Assembly (NCBI RefSeq): GCF_018406645.1 | Contig: NZ_AP024546.1 | Coordinates: 1,488,001-1,552,000 of the forward strand | Origin: Lysobacter helvus | GTDB taxonomy: Bacteria; Pseudomonadota; Gammaproteobacteria; Xanthomonadales; Xanthomonadaceae | Reading direction: 5' to 3' | Length of the DNA: 64,000 nt | In this document: positions 44,931-55,381 of the stretch, in pieces | How the letters are laid out: every line of letters begins with the position of its first letter | Position numbering within the stretch: the first letter of the stretch is position 1 | Position numbers and translations under genes: made by a program | The notes under the pieces: generated by a model | The model's input: only the letters and a program-made list of their open reading frames with translations | Database searches by the model: none | Told to the model about the DNA's origin: nothing

Positions 44931-45704
44931 ATGCATCCCGAAGCGATCCACCGCGTCCCGCGCCACCCCAACGCCTGGATCGGGTTCTTCCTGCTCTCGC
45001 AGGCGCTGGTGGTCGCGCTCTGGGTGCGGTTCGGCTGGCAGGTCGGCCTGCCCGCGATTTTCCTGTCGCACGCGCCCTTCTGGTGGGCCACCCTTGTGCC
45101 GGACTCCGCGCTGTTCAGCCCCGTGCTGCGGCGCCTGCCGGTCGAGGCGCAGGTCGCCTGGCTCACGATCGACGACGGCCCGTCCGACGACACGCGGGCG
45201 ATCCTCGACCTGCTCGACGCGCACGACGCGAAGGCCACCTTCTTCCTGGTCGGCGACCGCGCCCGCGCGCGGCCCGAGCTGGTGCACGAGATCGCGCGCC
45301 GCGGCCACGGCTTCGGCAACCACAGCGCCACGCATCCGCAGGCCTGGTTCTGGGCGCTGCCGCCGCACCGCATGCGCGACGAAATCGAACGCACGCAAGC
45401 CACGCTGCACGAACTCACCGGCATCGCGCCCACGTGGTTCCGCGCGGTGGTGGGGATGGCGAACCCGTTCGTCGCGCCGGTATTGAAGCGCCACCACCTC
45501 ACGCGCGTGGCGTGGAGTGCGCGCGCGTTCGACGCGTTCGCGTCGGATCCGTCGGTGGTGGCGGCGCGCATCGAACGCCAGCTCTCGCCCGGCGCGATCA
45601 TCCTGCTGCACGAAGGCGCGAAGCACGGCCGCAACGTGGAATCGCTCCGCGCCGTGCTCGAACGCCTGCAGGCGCGCGGCTATCGCACGGTGTTGCCCGG
45701 CTAG
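44931..45704 (+). CDS. Polysaccharide deacetylase (NodB homology)
   Basis: This 257-residue protein has an N-terminal membrane anchor of two helices (about residues 15-55) and a NodB-type deacetylase domain. The metal Asp pair is in WLTIDDGPSDDT and the histidines in GNHSATHP; a later catalytic region reads GAIILLHEG. It probably removes acetyl groups from a cell-envelope glycan. The ATG at 44931 has GAAGGA 10 bases upstream; ATGs at 44904 and 44913 are also in frame. It shares its TAG stop with the convergent gene through a CTAG. Confidence 0.88.
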   Translation: MHPEAIHRVPRHPNAWIGFFLLSQALVVALWVRFGWQVGLPAIFLSHAPFWWATLVPDSALFSPVLRRLPVEAQVAWLTIDDGPSDDTRAILDLLDAHDAKATFFLVGDRARARPELVHEIARRGHGFGNHSATHPQAWFWALPPHRMRDEIERTQATLHELTGIAPTWFRAVVGMANPFVAPVLKRHHLTRVAWSARAFDAFASDPSVVAARIERQLSPGAIILLHEGAKHGRNVESLRAVLERLQARGYRTVLPG

Positions 45705-46384
45705 CGCGCGGCGACGATGCGCCAGTTGTTGAAGGGCGTGTTGCCGTAGAGCGGCGTGAACGTCGAACGCAGGCCCGCGGCTTCGAAACGCGCGCGCAAC
45801 GCGTCCGCATCCGGATAGCGCTTCGGCCCGGTGTTCATCCACCCCATCACGCGCGAGAACGCATCGATGCGCCGCGTGGTGCGCGCGCGCGTGCTGCCGT
45901 CGTCCAGGCCCGTGCGGATCACGAGGATGCCGTCGTCGGCGATGCGCGCGATCGCGGCATCGAGGATCGCGTCCTGCGCCTCGGGCGGCACGAACTGCAA
46001 CACGTCGAGCACCGTGACGCTGCCCGAATGCGCGGGCATGGCGTCCGCCAGGTCGATGACTTCGAACGCCACGTCGCGCAACCCCGCACGCGCCGCCGCC
46101 TGCCGCGCCTGCGCGATCTTCGGCGCGTCGTTGTCCACGCCGCGATACGCGACCTCGACGCCCGCCGCGCGCAACGCATGCGCCAGCAACCCGATGCCGC
46201 ACCCGAGGTCCAGCACCGCCGCGCGCGACCCACGCAGCGCCTCCACGACGCCGGGATACAGCGGATCGCTGCGCAACTTCGCGCGGCTGTAGTAGTAGTG
46301 GTAGCGATTGCCGTACCAGCGCGGCGGCAGGAACGCCCGCGCGATGCGCAGTGCGTCGGCCGGCGGCAGGGTGGCGTCGGTCAC
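45701..46384 (-). CDS. Class I SAM-dependent methyltransferase
   Basis: This 227-residue protein has a Rossmann methyltransferase core with VLDLGCGIGLLAHALR (motif I), YRGVDNDAPKI (motif II) and VTVLDVLQFVPPE (motif IV). The substrate is unknown. A GTG start within the upstream stop (GTGA) couples it to the SGNH hydrolase gene. It is the third gene of the alaA-hydrolase-methyltransferase operon. Confidence 0.85.
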   Translation of the reverse strand: MTDATLPPADALRIARAFLPPRWYGNRYHYYYSRAKLRSDPLYPGVVEALRGSRAAVLDLGCGIGLLAHALRAAGVEVAYRGVDNDAPKIAQARQAAARAGLRDVAFEVIDLADAMPAHSGSVTVLDVLQFVPPEAQDAILDAAIARIADDGILVIRTGLDDGSTRARTTRRIDAFSRVMGWMNTGPKRYPDADALRARFEAAGLRSTFTPLYGNTPFNNWRIVAAR

Positions 46385-47025
46385 TTCGCCATCAACGTGC
46401 GGGCGACCGGCAACGCGAGCTGCGTCCACGTGGTGTACATCGCGCCCGACGGATGCAGCCCGTCCTCCGCGACCTGGTCCGCCTCGCCGCCGCGCGTGCG
46501 GCTGGCCTGCGTGATGTCGACGAACGCCACGCCGCGCGCTTCGCACACCTCGCGCTTGGCCTGGTTGAACGCATCGATCTCCGCCGCGATGTTGCCGCGG
46601 TTGCCGGCTTCGTGGATGGCGAACGGCGTGACGCCCCAGTCCGGGATGCTCAACACCAGCACGCGATCGGCGCGGCCGCGCGCGAAGGCGATCGCGCGAT
46701 CCAGCAATTCGCCGAACTCGCTGCGGAAGCCGACCACCGTGCGCCCGCGATACTGGTTGTTCACGCCGATCAGCAGCGAGACGAGGTCCCACTGGCCGAG
46801 CGGTTCGGCGGCGTCGATCGCGGACGCGAGTTCGTCCGTCGTCCAGCCGGTCGTCGCGATGATGCGCGGGTCCTTCAGCGCGATGCCTTCCGCGCGCAAG
46901 GTCGTCGCCAGTTGCACCGGCCAGCGTTCCGCGGCGGGCACGCCTTCGCCGATGGTGTAGCTGTCGCCGAGCGCGAGGTAACGCAAGCCCGGCGGAAGCG
47001 TCTTCGCGGGCGTCTTCTTGCTCAT
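46381..47025 (-). CDS. SGNH/GDSL hydrolase
   Basis: This 214-residue esterase-fold protein has block I YLALGDSYTIGEG with the nucleophile serine, block III GVNNQYRG with the oxyanion Asn, and block V DGLHPSGAMY with the catalytic Asp and His. No signal peptide is evident, so it is probably cytoplasmic. The substrate (acyl or acetyl ester) is undetermined. It overlaps alaA by 4 bases. Confidence 0.9.
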   Translation of the reverse strand: MSKKTPAKTLPPGLRYLALGDSYTIGEGVPAAERWPVQLATTLRAEGIALKDPRIIATTGWTTDELASAIDAAEPLGQWDLVSLLIGVNNQYRGRTVVGFRSEFGELLDRAIAFARGRADRVLVLSIPDWGVTPFAIHEAGNRGNIAAEIDAFNQAKREVCEARGVAFVDITQASRTRGGEADQVAEDGLHPSGAMYTTWTQLALPVARTLMAK

Positions 47026-48272
47026 GCGACCGCGGTCTCGCGCGCGGAGGCCGCGTCGGCCCGCCGCGACAGGACGCGCTCGATGCGCGCGAACACTTCG
47101 CGCAACACCGGCGCCTCCGGCAGCAACGTCACGCGGAAATGATTGCGGAACGGCACGTTGAAGCTCGAGCCCGGCACGATCAGCACGTCTTCGTGTTCGA
47201 GCATCTCGAGGGCGAAAGCGTGATCGTCGAACCCGACCGCCGCATCGCCGACCACTGCCGGGAAGCCGTACAACGCGCCCTTCGGTTCGACGAGTTGCAG
47301 GTTCTCGCTCGCTTCGCATGCTTCGATCAGCGCACGCCGCGTTTCGTACAAGCGGCCGCCCGGCGCCGTGAGCGGCCGGATCGTGTCTTCGCCGTGCAGC
47401 GCCTGGTGGATCGCGAATTGCCCCGGCACGTTCGCGCACAGGCGCAACGCACCCAGCAAATCCATCGCGTGGTGGAAATCGCCGCTGGCCAGCGGATCGC
47501 CGCTCAGCACTGCCCAGCCCACGCGCCAGCCACACGCGCGATGCACCTTCGACAGGCCGCCGAACGACAGGCAGGGCAGGTCGCCGGCGATGGGCGCGAG
47601 CGGTTCGAAGCGCGCGTCGTCGTAGAGGATTTCATCGTAGATCTCGTCCGACATCAGCAGCAGGTGATGCTTGGCGGCGATGGCGACGATGCGTTCGAGC
47701 AATTCGCGCGGGTACGTCGCGCCCGTCGGGTTGTTCGGATTGATCAGCACGATCGCGCGCGTGCGCGGGGACACGAGCGAGGCGATCTCGTCCGGATCGG
47801 GCAGGAACCCGTTTTCCGGCAGGCAGCGGTAATACACCGGCCGCCCGTCGTTGAGGATGGTGGCCGCCGACCACAGCGGGTAGTCGGGCGAGGGCAGCAG
47901 CACTTCGTCGCCCGGGTTGAGCAGCGCGCGCAGGCTGAGGTCGATGAGTTCGCTCACGCCGTTGCCCACGAACACCCGTTCGGGCGACGCATTGGGCGTG
48001 CCGCGTTTCCGATGGAACTCGGCGATGGCCTCGCGCGCGGCGGGCAGGCCCTGCTGGTGCGTGTAGGGATCGGTGCTGGCGATGTGGTCGGCGATGGCGC
48101 GCTGCAGGTGTTCCGGCGCGCGGAAGCCGAAGGCGCCCGGGTTACCGATGTTCAACTTGATCAGCGACCGGCCCTGGCCTTCCAGTTCGCGGGCCCGGCG
48201 GGCGAGTTCGCCGCGGATCTCGTAGCGGACTTCGGACAGGCGTTCACGGGTCTTGAGGCTGGGGATCGACAT
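47022..48272 (-). CDS. alaA: Aminotransferase class I, alanine transaminase AlaA type
   Basis: This 416-residue PLP enzyme closely follows E. coli AlaA: LIKLNIGNPGAFGFRAP near the start, GNGVSELIDLSLRALL, INPNNPTGATYP, DEIYDEILYD, and the PLP lysine in FGGLSKVHRACG. It makes alanine from pyruvate and glutamate. The ATG at 48272 matches the family start (MSIPSLKTRERL) and lies nine codons inside a longer open frame. It is divergent from rsgA. Confidence 0.88.
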   Translation of the reverse strand: MSIPSLKTRERLSEVRYEIRGELARRARELEGQGRSLIKLNIGNPGAFGFRAPEHLQRAIADHIASTDPYTHQQGLPAAREAIAEFHRKRGTPNASPERVFVGNGVSELIDLSLRALLNPGDEVLLPSPDYPLWSAATILNDGRPVYYRCLPENGFLPDPDEIASLVSPRTRAIVLINPNNPTGATYPRELLERIVAIAAKHHLLLMSDEIYDEILYDDARFEPLAPIAGDLPCLSFGGLSKVHRACGWRVGWAVLSGDPLASGDFHHAMDLLGALRLCANVPGQFAIHQALHGEDTIRPLTAPGGRLYETRRALIEACEASENLQLVEPKGALYGFPAVVGDAAVGFDDHAFALEMLEHEDVLIVPGSSFNVPFRNHFRVTLLPEAPVLREVFARIERVLSRRADAASARETAVA

Positions 48273-48326
48273 CGGAAATCTTGCAAGCGACGGGGGCACG
48301 CAAGCCTACAAGAGAAAGGAGAGGGC

Positions 48327-48332
48327 TAGAAT
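48327..48332 (+). promoter_or_regulatory. -10 element TAGAAT before the rsgA leader
   Basis: TAGAAT lies 8 bases before an ATG at 48341, a distance expected for a leaderless transcript. The same CTAGAATC/GTAGAATC context occurs before maeB (52057) and aceE (60006), which suggests a common form of housekeeping -10 in this genome. No good -35 is obvious. Confidence 0.4.
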
Positions 48333-48340
48333 CGGTCGCA

Positions 48341-48364
48341 ATGACGATCGCCCCTACCCAGTGA
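48341..48364 (+). CDS. Candidate leader peptide MTIAPTQ upstream of rsgA
   Basis: Seven codons (ATG to TGA) end exactly across the GTG start of rsgA, with the stop TGA and start GTG overlapping as GTGA. rsgA itself has no visible ribosome binding site, so re-initiation after this mini-frame could supply its translation. The frame is very short and might be coincidence. Confidence 0.3.
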   Translation: MTIAPTQ

Positions 48365-49464
48365 CCCCCCTGCGCGCCATCGGCTGGCCTTTCGCCGGCG
48401 AGGTCGATGCACCCGCATGGCGGGAAACGATTTCATCCCATCCCGGCACCCGGCCCGGCCGCGTGATCGAACAGCACCGCTCCGGCTACATCGTGGCCGA
48501 GGGCCCGGGCGAAGGCTTCGCCGCCGAGTCCCCGCCCGAGTGGCAGCGCGCCTCCAGCTATCGCAAGGGCGGCATCGCGCCCGAAGACCGCGCGGCCGTG
48601 GGCGACTGGGTGCTGCTGGACGGGAAGAAGATCGTCGCACTGCTGCCGCGCTACTCGGCCATCAAGCGCGGTGCGGCGGGCGAGCACTACAAGCAGCAAT
48701 TGATCGCGGCCAACATCGACACGGTGTTCGTGGTGTGCGGCCTGGACGCGGACTTCAATCCGCGCCGCATCGAACGCTACCTCGTGCTCGTCAGCGGCAG
48801 CGGCGTGGCGCCGGTGGTCGTGCTGACCAAGGCGGACAAGGCGCTCGAAGCCGATGCGAACGCGGTGGAAGCCGCGCGCTCCGCGCTCATCGACCTCGGC
48901 CAGGACGTCCCCGTGGTCGCGGTGAACGCGAAGGACCGCGACAGCGTCGCCGGCTTGCATGCGTGGTTGCAGGAAGGGCAGAGCGCCGTGCTCGTCGGTT
49001 CGTCCGGCGCCGGGAAGTCCACGCTCACCAACACGTTGCTCGGCATCGAGAAGATGAAGACCAACGAAGTGCGCGAAAGCGATTCGCGCGGCCGCCACAC
49101 CACGACGCACCGGGCGCTGATCCCGCTGCCGACCGGCGCATGCCTCATCGATACGCCCGGCATGCGCGAACTCAAGCCCACGGGCGAAGAGGACGTGGCG
49201 GAGAATTTCAGCGACATCGAAGCGATCGCGGAGCAGTGCCGCTTCCGCGACTGCAAGCATGCGAAGGAACCCGGCTGCGCCGTGCGCGCCGCCATCGAAG
49301 CGGGCACGCTGGACGCGCATCGCTTCGCCAACTACATGAAGCTGCGCGATGAAGTCGCCGGCGCCGCCAACCAGCTCGCCACGCGGATGGCGCAGAAAGC
49401 CAACGATCGCGTGCAGGGCAAGGCGCTCTACAAGCGGATCGACGAGAAATACGGGAAGCACTGA
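48361..49464 (+). CDS. rsgA: Ribosome small subunit-dependent GTPase RsgA
   Basis: This 367-residue circularly permuted GTPase helps late 30S maturation. The G motifs appear in the permuted order: TKADK (G4), NAKD (G5), GSSGAGKST (G1, about residue 213), RGRHTTTH (G2) and DTPGMRE (G3). A C-terminal zinc knuckle follows (CRFRDCKH then PGC). The GTG at 48361 gives a normal length with an N-terminal OB-fold. It is divergent from alaA and may be coupled to a seven-codon leader frame. Confidence 0.94.
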   Translation: MTPLRAIGWPFAGEVDAPAWRETISSHPGTRPGRVIEQHRSGYIVAEGPGEGFAAESPPEWQRASSYRKGGIAPEDRAAVGDWVLLDGKKIVALLPRYSAIKRGAAGEHYKQQLIAANIDTVFVVCGLDADFNPRRIERYLVLVSGSGVAPVVVLTKADKALEADANAVEAARSALIDLGQDVPVVAVNAKDRDSVAGLHAWLQEGQSAVLVGSSGAGKSTLTNTLLGIEKMKTNEVRESDSRGRHTTTHRALIPLPTGACLIDTPGMRELKPTGEEDVAENFSDIEAIAEQCRFRDCKHAKEPGCAVRAAIEAGTLDAHRFANYMKLRDEVAGAANQLATRMAQKANDRVQGKALYKRIDEKYGKH

Positions 49465-49469
49465 AGGCC

Positions 49470-50735
49470 ATGGTCGAACTCGCGGACGACATCCTCCATC
49501 ACGCGGCCCTCGATGCCCGCATGGTGCGCGTGGCGCGCAGCATCAAGCTGCTCAACATGATCAGCTGGGCGGCGAGCGAGCAGCAGAACTTCCTCGCCGG
49601 CTACGCCAAGGGCGACTACACGCTGCCCAACCACCAGTACCCGAAGTACGACTTCACCGAAGCGCGCCGCGAGCTGGCCGCGGTGGAGAAGGAAGCCGAC
49701 GCCGACCATCCGCTCGGCCACTACGTGTGCGATTCGGCACGCAGCTGGGCGATCGCGTGCGAGTTGCTGGAGTCGCTCGGCACGCCCGACGTGATGAAGC
49801 ATTCGATCCGCCTGTTCGGCCGGCCGGACGAGCCGCTGCCGGGCGGTGGCCCGACCACGCGCGAAGCCGCGCACCACTTCATCGAGATCGCCAACGAACT
49901 CGACAAGGAACTGCTGGCGCCATCGGAACAGGTGCAGATTTCCGCCACCGCGCTGCAGTTGCAGTTGCAGGCGTCGCTGGATGATTTCTTCGACAAGCGC
50001 GAGATCGAAGTGGTGCTGGATCCGGAGCTGATCGCGAAGGCCGCCGCCGGCGCGCATCGCATCCGCCTGCGCACGGGCGCGGCCTTCAGCGACTACGACA
50101 GGCACCAGCTGATCGAACACGAAGCGATGGTGCATTCGCTCACGGCGCTCAACGGCAAGGAGCAGCCGCAGCTGCAGAGCCTGTCGCTGTCGTCGCCGCG
50201 CACCACCGCCACGCAGGAAGGCCTGGCCACCTTCGCCGAACAGATCACCGGCAGCATCGACATCGAGCGCATGAAGCGCATCAGCCTGCGCATCGAAGCG
50301 GTGGCGAAGGCGATGGAAGGCGCGGACTTCGTCGAGGTGTTCCGCTACTTCCTGGACGCGGGGCAGCCGCCGAACGAAAGCTTCGTCTCGGCGCAGCGCG
50401 TGTTTCGCGGCGTGCCGACCAACGGCGGCTGCGCGTTCACGAAGGACACCGTGTACGTGCGCGGCCTGATCGGCGTGCACACGTTCTTCCGCTGGGCGTT
50501 GCGCCAGCGCAAGTTGCGGCTGTGCCGGATGTTGTTCGCCGGGAAGATGACGCTGGCGGACGTGCAGCGCTTCGAACCGATGTTCGATTGCGGCGCACTG
50601 GTGCCGCCGAAGTACCTGCCGCACTGGGTGTCGCGCGCGAATGGCCTGGCGGGGATGCTGGCGTTCTCGTTGTTCGCCAACCGCATCCGCCTGGATCAGG
50701 TCATTGCGTCGGAAGGCTTGTTCGAGCTGCAGTGA
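49470..50735 (+). CDS. QEGLA-motif (DUF1704) metalloprotein, MATCAP-like
   Basis: This 421-residue protein belongs to the DUF1704 family, named in bacteria for the QEGLA motif (TQEGLATFAEQ, about residues 248-258). It contains an HExxxH zinc site, HEAMVH with H217, E218 and H222. The same family includes the eukaryotic microtubule tyrosine carboxypeptidase MATCAP. Bacterial members have also been annotated as flavohemoglobin-expression modulators. A metallopeptidase or deamidating role here is inferred from the zinc motif. It starts 5 bases after rsgA and overlaps the convergent membrane-protein gene by 35 bases. Confidence 0.85.
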   Translation: MVELADDILHHAALDARMVRVARSIKLLNMISWAASEQQNFLAGYAKGDYTLPNHQYPKYDFTEARRELAAVEKEADADHPLGHYVCDSARSWAIACELLESLGTPDVMKHSIRLFGRPDEPLPGGGPTTREAAHHFIEIANELDKELLAPSEQVQISATALQLQLQASLDDFFDKREIEVVLDPELIAKAAAGAHRIRLRTGAAFSDYDRHQLIEHEAMVHSLTALNGKEQPQLQSLSLSSPRTTATQEGLATFAEQITGSIDIERMKRISLRIEAVAKAMEGADFVEVFRYFLDAGQPPNESFVSAQRVFRGVPTNGGCAFTKDTVYVRGLIGVHTFFRWALRQRKLRLCRMLFAGKMTLADVQRFEPMFDCGALVPPKYLPHWVSRANGLAGMLAFSLFANRIRLDQVIASEGLFELQ

Positions 50736-52038
50736 GCGTGCCGTCGGGCTGGATCACGTAGTCCGGCGCCGTCTCGACCAGCACCACGCGCGTCCCGATG
50801 CCCGGGATTTCGTGCGTCAATCGCTCGAAGATCCACGGCTTCGCGCCATCGCCCACGCGCAGGCGCAACGGATCCACCGCCGTGTGCCCGTCCACCGCGC
50901 GCACCAGCGCCGGCGAAAACACCGCCTGCACCTTCGCGACGTACACCATGCGGTACATCACGAACCCGCCGTGCAACACCGACAGCACGCCGAACGCCAG
51001 CAGCGCACAGCGCCGCCAGCCTGACGTCATCGGCCACGCCGTCGCGAGGCACAGCGCCGTCACGATCGCGTACGCATACGCGTAGTGATTCCACGCCTGG
51101 CCCAGCAGCAACACCGGCGCCAGCGACGCAACGCCCGCCGCCAGCCACACCCACGCCAGCACGGGCCGCGCACGCCACAGCGCGGCGAACACCGCGATGC
51201 ACACCACGATCGCGACCAGCACCGGCCACCGCAGCACGCCATCGAGGAACACCGTGCTCGCTTCCATGCGGCCGATGATCGGCGTGAACAGTTGGTATTC
51301 GATCCAGCGCATCGGCACGTTCGCCAGGCTGGGCACGTACGCAACGCCGTCGCGCGGCGCATGCAGCAACGCCGGCAAGCGCCACAGGACGAAGGCCGTC
51401 GCGGCGAGGCCCGATCCGATGACCACCGCGCCCCAGCGCACGCGCCGCGCGCGATCGAACACGACGCCGACGCACGCAAGCAACGGAATCGACACCGCCG
51501 CTTCCTTCCCGAGCAACGCAATCGCCGTCACGACGAACGCCAGCACGCCGATCTGCCACGCCACCGTCATCCGCAACGCGCACCACGCCACCACGAGCGC
51601 CGCGGACACCCAGATCAGGTCCGCGATCGTCCCCACCCATCCATGCACGTACACCGCGTACGGACTGAGCACGAACAGCAACGCGCCGATCGCCGCGCCC
51701 CACGCTGTCATCCCGAACCGCCGCCCGACCGCGCACACCAGCCCCGCATTCAACGCGCCCCACGCCACCAGCACCGCGTGGAAGGCCTGCGGCTGCGCGA
51801 ACAAGGCCCGCGACAAGGCCATCCACAGGTTGAAAGTGAGGGGACGGAACTGGAACTGATCGGCCGCCGGCCACCACGGCACGTGCCGCAGCGATTCGGC
51901 GCGCGCGGCCCATTGCAGTTCGTCGTGGCTGAAGTACCCGGGCGCCAGGGCCAGCGGGAGCGACACCAGCAGCGCCAGCAGCACGAGGGCCCACGGGCCG
52001 GGGGCGGGCAGGGCGCGAGGGGGTGAAGGCGAGGGCAT
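50701..52038 (-). CDS. Polytopic membrane protein, GT-C glycosyltransferase-like
   Basis: This 445-residue protein has about ten hydrophobic helices and a soluble C-terminal part of about 90 residues. An acidic pair in the first periplasmic loop (GYFSHDELQWAARAES) and a layout of helices around long loops resemble GT-C glycosyltransferases that use lipid-linked sugars. The family assignment is tentative. Its start lies 7 bases from a TAGAAT -10 within a palindrome, so its mRNA may be leaderless. Nearby glycosyltransferase genes (54404-59938) support a glycan role. Confidence 0.65.
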   Translation of the reverse strand: MPSPSPPRALPAPGPWALVLLALLVSLPLALAPGYFSHDELQWAARAESLRHVPWWPAADQFQFRPLTFNLWMALSRALFAQPQAFHAVLVAWGALNAGLVCAVGRRFGMTAWGAAIGALLFVLSPYAVYVHGWVGTIADLIWVSAALVVAWCALRMTVAWQIGVLAFVVTAIALLGKEAAVSIPLLACVGVVFDRARRVRWGAVVIGSGLAATAFVLWRLPALLHAPRDGVAYVPSLANVPMRWIEYQLFTPIIGRMEASTVFLDGVLRWPVLVAIVVCIAVFAALWRARPVLAWVWLAAGVASLAPVLLLGQAWNHYAYAYAIVTALCLATAWPMTSGWRRCALLAFGVLSVLHGGFVMYRMVYVAKVQAVFSPALVRAVDGHTAVDPLRLRVGDGAKPWIFERLTHEIPGIGTRVVLVETAPDYVIQPDGTLTAARTSLPTQ

Positions 52039-52069
52039 GCCGTCGATTCTAGTAGGTAGAATCGACGGC
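52039..52069. promoter_or_regulatory. Perfect palindrome with two opposing TAGAAT -10 boxes
   Basis: Arms of 13 bases, GCCGTCGATTCTA and TAGAATCGACGGC, flank a 5-base centre in the 53-base gap between the divergent membrane-protein gene and maeB. Each arm contains TAGAAT reading outward (plus strand 52057-52062, minus strand 52051-52046). The site could be a symmetric bidirectional promoter or an operator covering both start sites. As RNA it would form a perfect hairpin. Confidence 0.55.
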
Positions 52070-52091
52070 CCCGCCCGCGATACCGCCCACG

Positions 52092-54403
<2,312 letters not shown>

Positions 54404-54404
<1 letters not shown>

Positions 54405-55381
54405 TGGGAGCAACGCCCACCGCCACCGTCCTGGTCATCGCCTACAAGATGGAGTCGATGATCGGCGACGCCGTGCGATCGGCGCTGGCGCAGACGGTGC
54501 CGTGCGAGATTATCGTCAGCGACGACTGTTCGCCGGACAACACGTTCGTCGAAGCGCAGAAGGCCGTCGAAGGCTATACCGGCCCGCATCGCGTCACGGT
54601 GCGGCAGACGCCGCGCAACCTCGGCCTGTGCCCGCATCTCACCGAGCTTGCGTCGCTCGCCACCGGCGACATCCTCGTCTGCATCGGCGGCGACGACGTG
54701 GCGTACGCACGCCGCACCGAGCGGTTGCTGCAGGAATTCGCGCAACACCCGGACGCGCAGATCGTCGGCTCGCAGGTCGACGACATCGATGCGACCAACA
54801 ACGTCATCGATCCCAACGCACGCGGCACGCCGTACGAAATCGACCAGCGCTGGCTGTTGCGTCGCGGGAAGCTCGCGGCGGTGCTGGGGGCGTCGATGGC
54901 GATCCGGCGCACGCTGCTCACCGACTTCCCGCCGCTCGAAGGCCGCGTCGAAGACAACATGCTGACGTTGCGCGCCGTGCTCGCGGGCCGCTGCTTCTGC
55001 GTGCAGGCACCGCTGCTGGGCTATCGCCGGCACGACAGCAACCTGGGCGACTGGGTGTTCGATCGCAGCGGGAAGGATTACGCCGCGTACGAACGCCGCA
55101 ACCGGCGCGTGCTGGCGATGTATCGCGAGATCGCCGCGGACCAGCGCAAGTGCCTGGCCGCACGCCCGGATCTTCCGGAAGACAAGCGCCGCATGGGCGC
55201 GCACCTCGCCGACATGTACGCGATCGAAGCCGACATGCGCGAAGCCGTGCTCGACAAGCCGCGCCGCGAATGGCTCGAACCGTTGTGGCGCGGACTGAAG
55301 CATCCGGGCCTGCGTCGCAAGAGCCTGGAGCGTGCGTTCAAGCTGGTGTTGCCGCGCAGCGTGTTCGGCAGGACGGGCTAG
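54404..55381 (+). CDS. Glycosyltransferase family 2
   Basis: This 325-residue GT-A-fold protein has the nucleotide-sugar start TVLVIAYKMESMIGDAV, then IIVSDDCSPDNT, and an acidic metal-binding stretch (ICIGGDDVAYARR). The C-terminal part is helical and basic. The donor and acceptor are unknown. It overlaps maeB by one base (TGATG) and could be read through from it. Its stop abuts the stop of the convergent glycosyltransferase gene with no gap. Confidence 0.87.
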
